A DNA stretch of 64,000 nt from Paraburkholderia sp. BCC1885 (GTDB lineage Bacteria; Pseudomonadota; Gammaproteobacteria; Burkholderiales; Burkholderiaceae), in contig NZ_CAAJGM010000285.1 of the NCBI RefSeq assembly GCF_900996235.1, positions 170,364 through 234,363 on the forward strand, written 5' to 3'. Positions 26,922 to 36,806 of the stretch are shown one piece after another. The translations under genes and the position numbers were made by a program. Below the pieces are notes generated by a model that was not told the DNA's origin, made no database searches, and saw only the letters and a program-made list of their open reading frames with translations. Numbering within the stretch: position 1 is the first letter of the stretch; each line of letters opens with the position of its first letter.

Positions 26922-28298
26922 TTGAATAGTCCACAGCAGCAAGAAGGCCTGAAGCGCGGGCTGAAGAACCGTCATATCCAGCTCATCGCGCTGGGCGGGG
27001 CAATTGGCACGGGCCTGTTCCTCGGCTCGGCCAGCGTGTTGCAGGCGGCTGGTCCATCGATGATTCTTGGTTACGCAATCGGCGGCGTCATCGCCTTCAT
27101 GATCATGCGGCAACTCGGCGAAATGGTCGCCCAGGAGCCGGTGGCCGGTTCGTTCAGCCACTTTGCCTACAAGTATTGGGGAGATTTCCCGGGCTTTCTG
27201 TCGGGCTGGAATTACTGGGTGCTCTACGTGCTGGTCAGCATGGCCGAATTGACGGCGGTCGGGACCTATGTGCATTTCTGGTGGCCGGGCGTGCCGGCGT
27301 GGGTGTCGGCGCTGGTGTGCTTCGTAGGCATCAACGCCATCAATCTGGCTAATGTGAAAGCCTACGGCGAAACCGAATTCTGGTTTGCCATCATCAAGGT
27401 GGTGGCGGTGATCGGCATGATCCTGTTCGGCGGCTATCTGCTGATTAGCGGCCACGGCGGCCCGCAGGCATCGATCACCAATCTTTGGGTCAACGGCGGC
27501 TTCTTCCCGCACGGTTTCCACGGTCTCTTCATGATGCTGGCCGTGATCATGTTTTCGTTCGGCGGCCTCGAGCTGATCGGCATTACGGCGGCCGAAGCGG
27601 ACGAGCCGCGCAAGAGCATTCCGAAAGCGGTGAATCAGGTCATCTACCGGATTCTGATTTTCTACATCTGCTCGCTGGTGGTGCTGCTTTCGTTGTATCC
27701 GTGGAATCAGGTGGCCGCGGGTGGCAGCCCGTTCGTGATGATCTTTTCGCAGATCGGCTCGAACGTCACGGCCAATGTCCTGAACGTCGTCGTCTTGACG
27801 GCGGCGCTGTCGGTTTACAACAGCGGCGTGTACGCGAATAGCCGCATGCTCTACGGCCTCGCGGAGCAGGGTAATGCGCCGCGCGCGTTGATGAAGGTGG
27901 ATCGGCGCGGTGTGCCGTATCTGGCCATCGGGCTGTCGGCGCTTGCGACGTTTGCCTGCGTGGTGATTAACTATCTGATTCCGGCGCAAGCGCTCGGTGT
28001 GCTGATGGCCCTGGTGGTGGCGGCGCTGGTGCTGAACTGGTCGCTGATCAGTCTCACGCATCTGAAGTCGCGCAAGGCGATGGTGCGGGCCGGTGAGACA
28101 CTGGTGTTCAGGTCGTTCTGGTTCCCGGTCAGCAACTGGATCTGCCTCGCATTCATGGCCATGATTCTGGTGATTCTTGCGATGACGCCGGGGCTGTCCG
28201 TATCCGTATGGCTGGTGCCGGTGTGGTTGCTGGTGATGTGGGCCGGTTATGTGGTCAAGCGCCGACGCGCGGGCGCGGTGGTTCGTGCAACGCGATAA
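26922..28298 (+). CDS. Amino acid permease, APC superfamily (GabP/AnsP/ProY type)
   Basis: The 458-residue inner-membrane transporter has about twelve hydrophobic segments and the APC signature near its start (KRGLKNRHIQLIALGGAIGTGLFLG), with SFSHFAYKY and ELIGITAAEADEPRKSIPKAVNQV. Amino-acid-polyamine transporters of this branch import aromatic, gamma-aminobutyrate or other amino acids; the substrate is not resolvable by reading. The start is a TTG at 26922; the nearest upstream ATG is out of frame. It precedes the light-sensing cluster but is probably unrelated to it. Confidence 0.88.
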   Translation: MNSPQQQEGLKRGLKNRHIQLIALGGAIGTGLFLGSASVLQAAGPSMILGYAIGGVIAFMIMRQLGEMVAQEPVAGSFSHFAYKYWGDFPGFLSGWNYWVLYVLVSMAELTAVGTYVHFWWPGVPAWVSALVCFVGINAINLANVKAYGETEFWFAIIKVVAVIGMILFGGYLLISGHGGPQASITNLWVNGGFFPHGFHGLFMMLAVIMFSFGGLELIGITAAEADEPRKSIPKAVNQVIYRILIFYICSLVVLLSLYPWNQVAAGGSPFVMIFSQIGSNVTANVLNVVVLTAALSVYNSGVYANSRMLYGLAEQGNAPRALMKVDRRGVPYLAIGLSALATFACVVINYLIPAQALGVLMALVVAALVLNWSLISLTHLKSRKAMVRAGETLVFRSFWFPVSNWICLAFMAMILVILAMTPGLSVSVWLVPVWLLVMWAGYVVKRRRAGAVVRATR

Positions 28299-28454
28299 TT
28301 TATGACCATCATGGCCTGACCCGCCGACGCGCGTGGGGCGGCCGAGGCGCGTGACTTGTGTCACGCAGACCAGGTCGCCAACCACGTGACCCTAGCGCCG
28401 GTTTGCAGGTGGCCTATGTAGAATGCACGGAGGTTATCCGCTCTGGAACTCTCC

Positions 28455-29099
28455 GTGCCCGCATCTTCGTCCAATCCTTCAGATGTTCTCGCTGCATTGC
28501 GCGCGGCGACCGCGCAACGTCACGCCATACTCGATTCCGCGATGCCGCTTGCGAAAGCGCAGCCCACCATCGCCGATTATCGTGACCATCTGACGCTGCT
28601 CAAGGCGTGGCTCGGCCCAATCGAAAACTGGCTAGCCGGTTTCGCGGACGGCCCACAAGATCCGCGCACACTGACGCCGGTACGGCGTCTGCCGCTACTC
28701 GAAAGCGATCTGGCGCACGACACGATCGCGTCGTTGCGCGTGTCATCAAGCGAGCCGCTGCCGTGTCTATTTCCTCCCGCTCAAGCTGACCATCACGCTG
28801 CGTACCGCTGGGGCGTGTGCTATGTCGTCGAAGGTTCGCAACTGGGCGGTGCTGTGCTCTACAAACAGTTGCATGCACAACTGTCGCCGCATCCGTTGCG
28901 CTACCTGGCAGGAGAAGGAGAACCGGTGGGTCCGCGCTGGCGCGGTTTCGTTCAGGCACTGGAACAGCACGTCACGGACGAGACTGCCGTGCGGCGCGCC
29001 TGCGAAGGCGCAATTCAAACCTTCGACAGCCTGATTGCACTTTTACCGACGGCAATTGAGATCGCGCCGGCTATTTTTACCGGTCACGCCGGTGCCTGA
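28455..29099 (+). CDS. bphO: Biliverdin-producing heme oxygenase (BphO type)
   Basis: The 214-residue protein is a heme oxygenase (AQRHAILDSAMPL with the proximal His, and the distal-helix motif YVVEGSQLGGAVLYK). It opens heme to biliverdin, the chromophore for the bacteriophytochrome encoded at 31342-33780. The start is a GTG at 28455. It lies on the plus strand, upstream of the histidine kinase and on the opposite strand to bphP. Confidence 0.92.
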   Translation: MPASSSNPSDVLAALRAATAQRHAILDSAMPLAKAQPTIADYRDHLTLLKAWLGPIENWLAGFADGPQDPRTLTPVRRLPLLESDLAHDTIASLRVSSSEPLPCLFPPAQADHHAAYRWGVCYVVEGSQLGGAVLYKQLHAQLSPHPLRYLAGEGEPVGPRWRGFVQALEQHVTDETAVRRACEGAIQTFDSLIALLPTAIEIAPAIFTGHAGA

Positions 29100-29220
29100 A
29101 CGCGAATGTTACGCACGGTAATCGCGCTGCATCGCGTTTGCGAATTATTTCAGGCATACCGAACATTGCGGCTCCAAACCGTGCAGTCAACATTTCGCGT
29201 TTCGGGTAAAGTTTTGCTCT

Positions 29221-30855
29221 ATGGACAGACCTTCCCGAGAACAGGCTGCAGCCTCCGCCATCGATCCGGCTTCGGTGTTCGATCTGCTGCCCGATGCTTA
29301 CCTCATTCTTGACGAGCAACGGGTCGTCGTCCTGGCGAACGCGCGTTATCGGCGTCTGCTCGGCGTGACGCTGGCCGAGATTCAAGGGCGCTCCGTCTAC
29401 GAGATCAACCAGTTCGGTTCCGGGCAACAGCGCGACGAGCGCCGTGCGTGGCTCATGGATGCGCTGGACAACCTGGCGCCCGGAGAAACGCGTCTGTCGC
29501 CGCTACTGCGTTACGACATGGCGGCGCCCGGCCTGGAAGCCGGCAGCCCCAACGTGCGCTACTGGCAGGTCAAAGCCAGTGTGGTCGCGGCTGGAGCGCC
29601 GCAAGGGCAATTGATCGCGCTATGTGTGCTCGATGTCACCGCCAGCACCGCGGCCAACGAGCGCAATCAGCGCGAGCGCGCCAAGCTGCGCTCGCAGGCG
29701 CGTCTGCGGCAGGTGCTGGTCGAAGAAGCGGCCGCCCAGCTGCGCGATCACCAGGAGCAGTTCCAGCAGGCGCTGGCGTTTGCACATGTCGGCGCGTGGG
29801 AACTGGATCCGCAAACGGGTGCAATCGATTGCACCGCGCAATGCAAGGCCAATCTTGGCCTGCCGTCCGAGGTGGCGCTCGACGAACAGCGCTTCTTTAC
29901 CGACCTCGTCTATCCCGACGATCGCGCCCGCGTGCGCGAAACCATGCTGCATGCGGTGGAAAACCGTGAGCCGTTCGAAGTCGAATACCGGGTGGTCTGG
30001 CCGGCGCAATCCGTGCACTGGATTCTGGTGCGGGCGGCGGGGCGTTATCTGCCGGACGGCGCGCTTAAATCGATGCTCGGTTTCACGCTCGACATCACCC
30101 GTCGCAAGGAAGCCGAACTCGAACAGCAGGCCATCGCGCAAGCCGAGAAGCGTGCCCGCGAAGAAAGCGACCGCGCGGCGCGCGCCATGGATCATTTCGT
30201 CACGGCGGTGAGCCACGAACTGCGTTCGCCGCTCGGCGCGATCCTCTCGTGGACGGCGTTGCTGCAGCGCGCGGGCGATGCCTCACACGTAATGCGTGCA
30301 ACCGACGTGATCGAACGCAACGCGCGGCAGTTATCGCACATGGTCGACGACCTGCTGGACAGCGGCGCGATTGCCACCGGCAAGCTGTCCGTCAACCGGC
30401 AACCGGTGGATCTCGGTGCGCTGGCCGGCAACGTCGCGGAAGACATTCGCATGAAAGCGGAGGCGAAAGGGCTTTGCCTCAAGGCGGACGAGATCCGCTC
30501 CTGTCTCGTGATGGCCGACGAGAGCCGCATGAAGCAGATCGTGTGGAACCTGCTGTCGAATGCCGTCAAGTTTTCGGCGAGCGGCACGGTCGAACTGTCG
30601 GTCGGCGTGAACGGCAATATGGCGGAACTGCGTGTGCGCGATAGCGGCTCGGGCATCGAGGCCGAGGCGCTGGGCAGGATCTTCGAGCGGTTCGAGCAGA
30701 TCGGCGCGGAGGGCGCGGGGCGGGTCGGCGGCCTGGGCCTGGGGCTATGGCTGGTCAAGCACCTGGTTGATCTGCATGACGGCAAGGTGTTTGCCGAGAG
30801 CGCCGGGCGCGGACACGGCGCCACGTTTCATGTCCTGTTGCCGCTCTATCAGTAA
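29221..30855 (+). CDS. PAS-domain sensor histidine kinase
   Basis: The 544-residue protein has an N-terminal PAS domain (about 15-130), a second PAS/PAC (about 170-295, VVWPAQSVHWILVRAAGRYL), then a HisKA domain with H332 in SHELRSPLGAI and a HATPase domain with NLLSNAVKFS, DSGSGIE and GLGLGLWLVKHL boxes. No membrane segment is visible, so it is cytosolic. It follows bphO by 121 bases and converges on the response regulator gene 30893-31330; a functional pairing is plausible but not shown. Confidence 0.88.
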   Translation: MDRPSREQAAASAIDPASVFDLLPDAYLILDEQRVVVLANARYRRLLGVTLAEIQGRSVYEINQFGSGQQRDERRAWLMDALDNLAPGETRLSPLLRYDMAAPGLEAGSPNVRYWQVKASVVAAGAPQGQLIALCVLDVTASTAANERNQRERAKLRSQARLRQVLVEEAAAQLRDHQEQFQQALAFAHVGAWELDPQTGAIDCTAQCKANLGLPSEVALDEQRFFTDLVYPDDRARVRETMLHAVENREPFEVEYRVVWPAQSVHWILVRAAGRYLPDGALKSMLGFTLDITRRKEAELEQQAIAQAEKRAREESDRAARAMDHFVTAVSHELRSPLGAILSWTALLQRAGDASHVMRATDVIERNARQLSHMVDDLLDSGAIATGKLSVNRQPVDLGALAGNVAEDIRMKAEAKGLCLKADEIRSCLVMADESRMKQIVWNLLSNAVKFSASGTVELSVGVNGNMAELRVRDSGSGIEAEALGRIFERFEQIGAEGAGRVGGLGLGLWLVKHLVDLHDGKVFAESAGRGHGATFHVLLPLYQ

Positions 30856-30892
30856 CGGCCTGGATAGAGCAGCGTGCTTCGGGAGTATCCGA

Positions 30893-31330
30893 TCACTCGG
30901 TATAGGGCGGCGGTTCGTTCAGGACTGCCCAGAACATGCCGAGGTCGCTGATGGCGGCCATGAAGTCGTCGAACTCGACAGGCTTCACCACATAGGCGTT
31001 CACGCCGAGATCGTAGCTGCGCAGTAAATCTTTTTCTTCACGCGACGACGTCAGCATCACGACCGGAATTCTTTTCAGCCGCTCGTCGCCGCGGACGACT
31101 TTCAGCACCTCGTGTCCGTCGATCTTGGGCAACTTCTTGTCGAGCAGAATGACGGCTGGATTCTCGTCCGTGCGGGCGGCCCATTGTCCTTCGCGGCGCA
31201 GATAATCGAGTGCTTCCGCGCCGTCCCGAACCGAGACCACCGGATTCGCAAGACGCGTCTTTTCCAGCGCGATCAGCGTCAACTCGATATCGTTGGGATT
31301 GTCTTCCACTAGCAGGATGGGTCGTAACAC
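30893..31330 (-). CDS. Single-domain response regulator (Rcp1/CheY-like)
   Basis: The 145-residue receiver has D10 (VEDNPND), phosphoacceptor D64 in ILLDKKLPKIDG (KK in place of the usual hydrophobic pair after the Asp), T94 and K116 (VVKPVEF). There is no output domain. The NPND and LPKIDG pattern is characteristic of the Rcp1 family that partners with bacteriophytochrome kinases. It lies 11 bases downstream of bphP on the same strand, so they form an operon. Confidence 0.92.
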   Translation of the reverse strand: MLRPILLVEDNPNDIELTLIALEKTRLANPVVSVRDGAEALDYLRREGQWAARTDENPAVILLDKKLPKIDGHEVLKVVRGDERLKRIPVVMLTSSREEKDLLRSYDLGVNAYVVKPVEFDDFMAAISDLGMFWAVLNEPPPYTE

Positions 31331-31341
31331 GCTGCATTCCT

Positions 31342-33780
31342 TTAGCTTGACTGCTTTTGATCCGTATTGGGGTCTTCGATCGACTCTGGACGCGCTTCTT
31401 TCCCGGCCTCTTTCGAGGCTTCTCTTCCAGCGTCCTTCGGCACCGGCCTGAACGGCTGGCCGGGCGTCAACGCCGCCAGGCGGGCCACGGCCGCCGCGGT
31501 CTCGTCGTAATCCGCCGATTCCGCGGTGAAGACCTTCGGCAAGGAAAAATATACCGTCGCGCCCTTGTCGACCTCGCCGACTGCCCAGGCTTTACCGCCA
31601 TGCCGCTCGACGATTCGTTTGACACTGGCGAGTCCGATGCCCGTGCCCTCGAACTCCTCGAAACGATGCAGGCGCTGAAACACGCCGAATAGTTTATCGA
31701 CGTAGCGCATATCGAAGCCGACGCCATTGTCGCGCACATAAATCACGTGCTGTTCGGCCAATTCGCCCGTACCGGCCTCACAGCCGATTTCGATGACTGG
31801 ATGCCCGTCGGGCGCACGACGATGCGCGCTAAATTTTACCGCGTTCTCCAGCAGATTTCGCAGCACGACATGTACCAGGACCGCGTCGGCCGTGACCTGG
31901 CCCAATGCGCCGACGCGCCACTCGATCTGCCGCTCGCCGGATTGTTTCAGATCGTCGGCGATCAGGCTGTCCACCAACGCGCGCAGATCGACGCTTTGCG
32001 GACGCAGCGCCGCGCGGCCCATCTGCGAGAAGGCCAGCAGATCGTCCACCAGTTCGCCGCCGAAACGCGCGGACGTGGCGATGCGTTCGACAAAATGCTT
32101 GCCGCGCTCGGAGAGCCGCGACGATTCCATCTCGCTCAGCAGATCCGCGAAACCGACGATATGCCGCAGCGGCGCGCGCAAATCATGCGACACGGTGTAC
32201 GAAAAGCCTTCGAGTTCCTTGTTGGCGCGGCCCACTTCCATGGCCAGTTGCGCGAGTTCTTCCGCGCGGCGCAGCACGATACCCAGCATCGCCGTGCGAA
32301 ATTCCGCCGCGATTTCCAGCTCGGCGGGGCGCCACGGCTGCGAGCGGCCGTGCACGGTTTCGGTCCAGGCGTCGAAGCTCTCGCGCGGCGAGAGCGAGGC
32401 CGAGAGCGAGGCGAGTTTGCTGCGCGGATCGCCGGCCCATTTCACCGTGCGGATCACTTCGGCGCGAAACCAGATGATGTAGTTGCGAAACAGCTTCGAG
32501 ATCGATACCGAGAGAAGGCCGGCACTGTCCGGTTCGATGGGCACAGCGCGCTCGACCGCGAGAGCATCGGTCGAATAGATGTCGTCGGGCCGGGTGTCGA
32601 GCCAGCTCACCAGCGTCTCGATCTCGGCTGCGGCGGGCGTCGCGCCGATCAGCACCGTGCGCCCGTCGAACACGATGGCCGCGCCGGTGGCGTCGGTCAG
32701 TCCGAGCAATTCCTTCGGGTCTTCGGCGAGGGCATCGATAAAGTGTTCGGTATTGGCCATCGCGGCAAGCAGACGCGATTGCCGCCGCCGCAATTCGATA
32801 CTGTATTCGGCCTCTTCGCGATCTTCCTTGGCTTCGACCTGCAACGACAGCACCTGGGCGATATGTTCGCAGGCCGTGCGCACTTCGAACGGCGGCACGC
32901 GCGCTGCCGCGTCATGGCAGGAGATCAAGCCCCACAGCCTGCCGCGCACTACGATTGACATCGACATGGAGGACCATGTCCCCATGTTTTTCATGTACTG
33001 CACGTGCACCGGCGACACGCTGCGCAGCGACGAATACGTGAGATCGGTCGGCTGTCCGGTGCTCGGATGCAGCGCGGGCACGAGCGCCGCGGGCGCGTAG
33101 TCGGCATCCGCGATCAGGCGGATGCGGTTGCGCACGTAGAGCGCGCGCGCCTGGGCGGGGATGTCGGAAGCCGGGAAATGCTGGTCGAGATACGACGGGT
33201 AGCCCGGCTCCGAGGCCTCGGCGAGGACGTGTCCGTGCCCGTCCTGATCGAAACTGTAGACGAGCGTGCGGCCGAAGCCGGCGATGCGATGCACTTCCTG
33301 CGCCGCGAGCGCCGCCAGCCCGTCGACGCTCTGCACTTCCTGCAGACGGTTGATGAACGTGCGCACCAGCGGGTAGATCGACGCAAACACGTCGTTCGTG
33401 CCGCGGGCGGGTTCGAGTTCGATCAGGTTGATGCCGTTCAGGCGGTGCACGACAACCGCGAGCGGCGTGGCGGGTTGGCCGCTGGCGCTGCGCGGATCGT
33501 CTATCGAGCCTGCGTAAAGGGGGACGCCTTCGGTTTCGAGCGCGCACAGGGCGTTGAGCGCGAGCTCCGCGGTCGCCCCTAGGACGCGTTCGAGCGGTTG
33601 CCCGAGTAGTTGCTGCGCGGTGGCGCCAGCAAGGGCCGAGATGTTGTCGCTTACCTGCAGCACGGTGCCGTCGTCGGCCACGCTGATGAGGAACCCGTGT
33701 GGCTGGATGCCGCCAGGAATGTGGATGGGCTCGCTGGCGCAGTCGGATGTCGCGACCGGGCCGTTTGTCATGTCTGTCAT
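31342..33780 (-). CDS. bphP: Bacteriophytochrome histidine kinase
   Basis: The 812-residue protein starts at the ATG at 33780. It carries the N-terminal biliverdin-attachment Cys at residue 14 (SDCASEPIHIPGGIQPHG), a PAS domain, a GAF domain with PASDIPAQARALY and the YMKNMG region, a PHY domain, a HisKA domain with H532 in SHDLRAPLRHIVGF and a HATPase domain (NLLENAVKFS, DNGVGFD, GTGIGLASVKRI). It senses red/far-red light with biliverdin, presumably supplied by the heme oxygenase 2.2 kb away. The C terminus ends in a charged Lys/Glu/Ala tail after the ATPase. Confidence 0.95.
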   Translation of the reverse strand: MTDMTNGPVATSDCASEPIHIPGGIQPHGFLISVADDGTVLQVSDNISALAGATAQQLLGQPLERVLGATAELALNALCALETEGVPLYAGSIDDPRSASGQPATPLAVVVHRLNGINLIELEPARGTNDVFASIYPLVRTFINRLQEVQSVDGLAALAAQEVHRIAGFGRTLVYSFDQDGHGHVLAEASEPGYPSYLDQHFPASDIPAQARALYVRNRIRLIADADYAPAALVPALHPSTGQPTDLTYSSLRSVSPVHVQYMKNMGTWSSMSMSIVVRGRLWGLISCHDAAARVPPFEVRTACEHIAQVLSLQVEAKEDREEAEYSIELRRRQSRLLAAMANTEHFIDALAEDPKELLGLTDATGAAIVFDGRTVLIGATPAAAEIETLVSWLDTRPDDIYSTDALAVERAVPIEPDSAGLLSVSISKLFRNYIIWFRAEVIRTVKWAGDPRSKLASLSASLSPRESFDAWTETVHGRSQPWRPAELEIAAEFRTAMLGIVLRRAEELAQLAMEVGRANKELEGFSYTVSHDLRAPLRHIVGFADLLSEMESSRLSERGKHFVERIATSARFGGELVDDLLAFSQMGRAALRPQSVDLRALVDSLIADDLKQSGERQIEWRVGALGQVTADAVLVHVVLRNLLENAVKFSAHRRAPDGHPVIEIGCEAGTGELAEQHVIYVRDNGVGFDMRYVDKLFGVFQRLHRFEEFEGTGIGLASVKRIVERHGGKAWAVGEVDKGATVYFSLPKVFTAESADYDETAAAVARLAALTPGQPFRPVPKDAGREASKEAGKEARPESIEDPNTDQKQSS

Positions 33781-33913
33781 GCTCGCTCCGTGCGGACTCG
33801 CTGATATTCTCGCATAGACGCGTGAATTTGCAGGGCGGGGGGGCGTGCTTGCGTGGCAAGCATTGAGTGCCACGGCGAGTGACGCTAAGCCGTGTCGATG
33901 CTGAAAAGAGGGG

Positions 33914-33998
33914 TGGTGCCCAGGGCCGGAATCGAACCGGCACGCCTTGCGGCGGGGGATTTTGAGTCCCCTGCGTCTACCAATTTCACCACCTGGGC
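33914..33998 (-). tRNA. tRNA-Leu (CAA)
   Basis: On the minus strand the RNA begins GCCCAGG and ends CCTGGGCACCA, giving a 7-bp acceptor stem and an encoded CCA (33914-33916). The anticodon stem GGGGA/TCCCC closes the loop CTCAAAA, so the anticodon is CAA, read as leucine (TTG). A class II variable arm (GCCGCAAGGC) is present. The T loop GTTCGAATC is standard. Confidence 0.97.
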
Positions 33999-34128
33999 TT
34001 GTCTTGCGACACGTGCGCATGGGGTTGCGCGCGGCGGGAGACGCAGATTATGGCCGAAAATGCGACGCCGGGCAAGTTGGCCGGCGTCCGCGGCTCATTG
34101 ACCGCAAACCTCGGCTTCACGCCGGACC

Positions 34129-35514
34129 TCAAACCGTCCGCGAGAACCGCTCCATGGTCTGCTGCCCGAGATACCGGTCGAACACCATCGCGATGTTGCG
34201 CACCAGCATCCGCCCGGCCATCAATACCTCCAGCTTGCCCGCGCTGACCGACACCAGTCCATCCGCGGCGAAACCGCGCAGCCGTTCCAGTTCCGGCGCG
34301 AAGGTTTCGGTGAAGTGGATCCCATAGGCCGCCTCGAATTCGTCGAAACGTAGTTCCAGGTTGCACATCAGCTGAGTGATGATGTCGCGGCGCAGGCGGT
34401 CGTCGGCGGTGAGGCGCACGCCGCGCGTGATGGCCAGGCGTCCCGCGTCGATCGCCGCCGCGTAGCCGGGCAAGTCCTTGGCGTTCTGCGCATATACATC
34501 GCCCACCTTGCCGATCGACGACGCGCCAAAGCCGATCAGATCGCATTCGGCGCGCGTGCTATAGCCCTGGAAATTGCGCTGCAAGGTGCGTTGTTGCTGG
34601 GCGCGCGCCAGTTCGTCGGTGGGCAGCGCGAAATGATCCATGCCGATATACACATAACCCGCGCTCGTCAGACGCTCGACCACCAGCCGCAGCAGTGCCA
34701 TCCGCACGGCGGGCGAAGGCAGCGCGGCGGCGTCCATCTGCCGCTGCATTTTGAAAAGCTGCGGCATGTGCGCATAACCGAACACCGAGAGACGATCCGG
34801 CGCGAGTTCGAGCATGGTGTCGAGCGTGCGGCTGAAGCTGTCGACGCTCTGATGCGGCAGGCCATAGATCAGATCGACGCCGACGGAATGAAACCCCGTC
34901 GCCCGCGCGGCATGCATCACCGACGCAGTCATTTCGAGCGGCTGGATACGGTTGATGGCCTGCTGCACCACCGGATCGAAGTCCTGCACGCCGAGACTCA
35001 GCCGGTTAAAGCCGAGCGTGCGCAGGTGCGCGATGGTTTCGGCCGATGCCTCGCGCGGATCCACTTCAATCGAAAACTCACCCGATGCGTCCGGATTCAG
35101 CGTGAAGTGCTGGCGGGTGGCCGCCATCAACTCGGCCATCTCCTCGTGGGAGAGGAAAGTCGGCGTGCCGCCGCCCCAATGCAGTTGCGAAACCGGCCGC
35201 GTGGTGTCGAAGCAGGCCGCCTGCAACGCGAGTTCACGCTTGAGGCGCTCCAGATACGGGCGCGCGTGGGCGCGGTTTTTTGTCGCTACCTTATTGCAGC
35301 CGCAATAGAAGCAGACGGTGTCGCAGAACGGAATGTGGAAGTAGAGCGAGAGATCGGTCGCGGCGGCGCCTGGATCGGCGGCGGCGCGCCGGTAGTCGGC
35401 GGCGGCGAAATCGTCGCGGAACTGAAGCGCGGTTGGGTAGGACGTATACCGTGGGCCGTTCGCGCTGTACTTGGCGAGCAGGTCGGGGCGAAACAGGGTG
35501 TCGGCGGTGGTCAT
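34129..35514 (-). CDS. hemN: Oxygen-independent coproporphyrinogen III oxidase
   Basis: HemN decarboxylates two propionates of coproporphyrinogen III in heme synthesis without oxygen. The 461-residue protein has the radical-SAM cysteines C64, C68 and C71 (with a further C73) in FCDTVCFYCGCNK, and NGPRYTSYPTA at the N terminus. The ATG at 35514 is taken because the conserved N terminus begins there. No neighbour is linked in function, though the heme oxygenase nearby uses the product. Confidence 0.94.
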   Translation of the reverse strand: MTTADTLFRPDLLAKYSANGPRYTSYPTALQFRDDFAAADYRRAAADPGAAATDLSLYFHIPFCDTVCFYCGCNKVATKNRAHARPYLERLKRELALQAACFDTTRPVSQLHWGGGTPTFLSHEEMAELMAATRQHFTLNPDASGEFSIEVDPREASAETIAHLRTLGFNRLSLGVQDFDPVVQQAINRIQPLEMTASVMHAARATGFHSVGVDLIYGLPHQSVDSFSRTLDTMLELAPDRLSVFGYAHMPQLFKMQRQMDAAALPSPAVRMALLRLVVERLTSAGYVYIGMDHFALPTDELARAQQQRTLQRNFQGYSTRAECDLIGFGASSIGKVGDVYAQNAKDLPGYAAAIDAGRLAITRGVRLTADDRLRRDIITQLMCNLELRFDEFEAAYGIHFTETFAPELERLRGFAADGLVSVSAGKLEVLMAGRMLVRNIAMVFDRYLGQQTMERFSRTV

Positions 35515-35750
35515 GGGCGGCTCGGTGGGCGCCACGCCGGGAGTCGCGAAGCGGCCCATGGGTGGTCAACGAGACCGCGTGCAACGGGCAGGCGCCTCTT
35601 GAACGTGGCCTTTCGTAACTGTCAAGTTTACGTGAGCGTCCCCGGCCTGCATTGCGTAAAAAGGTCGCACGCGCTGCGGTGGCACAATGCAGGGTTGGCG
35701 TGCCGCAGCGGTATCGCCAGTGCGTGTTGAGACGTTTCAGGAAGAGTGTG

Positions 35751-36053
35751 GTGACTGTCGAATCTCCGTTTCATGTTGCCGGTCATGCGTGCCGTCCGGA
35801 TTGCGGCGCGTGCTGTATTGCGCCGTCCATTTCGAGTCCGATTCCGGGCATGCCGCACGGCAAGCCGGCCGGTGTGCGTTGCGTGCAACTCGGCGACGAC
35901 CTGCGCTGCGCGATCTTCGGTCAGCCCGAACGGCCGGCGTGCTGCTCCGGTTTGCAGCCGCAGGAGGAAATGTGCGGCACAACGCGCTCCGAGGCGCTTG
36001 CCTGGCTCACCCAACTGGAATCGCTGACGCAACCTGTTGCGCGAGGCGCCTGA
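35751..36053 (+). CDS. YkgJ-family cysteine-cluster protein
   Basis: The ~100-residue protein carries the YkgJ cluster CRPDCGACCIAPSISSPIPG...RCVQL...RCAIF...CC...MCG, thought to bind iron or zinc. The start is set at GTG 35751 (GTG 35748 is an equal choice); an AGGAAG site lies 8-12 bases before. The frame is open further upstream to 35652 but has no conserved content there. Function unknown. Confidence 0.75.
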   Translation: MTVESPFHVAGHACRPDCGACCIAPSISSPIPGMPHGKPAGVRCVQLGDDLRCAIFGQPERPACCSGLQPQEEMCGTTRSEALAWLTQLESLTQPVARGA

Positions 36054-36142
36054 TCACGACCATGATTCGATGCCCGCGACGGGTTGCTTGACCTACCCGC
36101 TTTGACCAGCCCGCTTTTGACCCGCTTAACCGGAGAATGTGC

Positions 36143-36727
36143 ATGACCCAACCCGTTGCGCCGACCCGGCGCCGATTCCTGCTCGCAGCCGGCGCGGCTG
36201 CGGCCGTGACGCTGTCGCTGGCCGCTTGTGCGGCGTCGACGTTCCCGTTCATCCCGTCGCAATACACCTTCTCGCAGCAGCAGGTGCAGGAGGCGGTGCA
36301 GCGCAAATTCCCGTATCAGCGGACGATGTCGCAAGTCTTCGACGTCGCCCTGGCCAACCCGGTGGTCGGCTTCCTGCCGCAGAGCAACCGCATCTCGGTG
36401 CGGCTCGACGCGCATCTCGCCAGCCCGTTCCTGCGCGAGCCGGTGGACGGCGTGTTCACCCTGTCGAGCGAACTGGCTTATGACGCCGCGAGCAAATCCG
36501 TGGTGCTGAAGTCGCCGAGTGTCGACAGCGTGAATGTCGGCGGCGGCGCCCAGGCCTACACCCAGCAGATCAACGCAGCCGCCGCGGTGCTCGCCACCCA
36601 GTTGCTGACCAACTACCCCATCTACACCTTCAAGCCCGAGCAATTGCAATTTGCGGGCGCGAACTACGAACCCGGTACAATCACTATCCTTACAAACGGC
36701 ATACGCGTGCAAATCGTCGAGAAATGA
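36143..36727 (+). CDS. DUF1439-type lipoprotein (YceB-like)
   Basis: The 194-residue protein has an RRR signal, a hydrophobic stretch and a lipobox ending in AAC (about residue 29). The mature part (YTFSQQQVQEAVQRKFPYQRTMSQVFDVALANPVVGFLPQSNRI) matches DUF1439/YceB lipoproteins of the periplasm, including an end that folds as a lipid-binding sheet. GGAG precedes ATG 36143. uppP follows on the same strand. Confidence 0.8.
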   Translation: MTQPVAPTRRRFLLAAGAAAAVTLSLAACAASTFPFIPSQYTFSQQQVQEAVQRKFPYQRTMSQVFDVALANPVVGFLPQSNRISVRLDAHLASPFLREPVDGVFTLSSELAYDAASKSVVLKSPSVDSVNVGGGAQAYTQQINAAAAVLATQLLTNYPIYTFKPEQLQFAGANYEPGTITILTNGIRVQIVEK

Positions 36728-36806
36728 CGCGCGTGCGGCCGCCAGGGCCGCGCGTTGCCTGCCGGAGCCGCCCTGATTCGACAACCATTGGCGATGAGGG
36801 GAAGAA

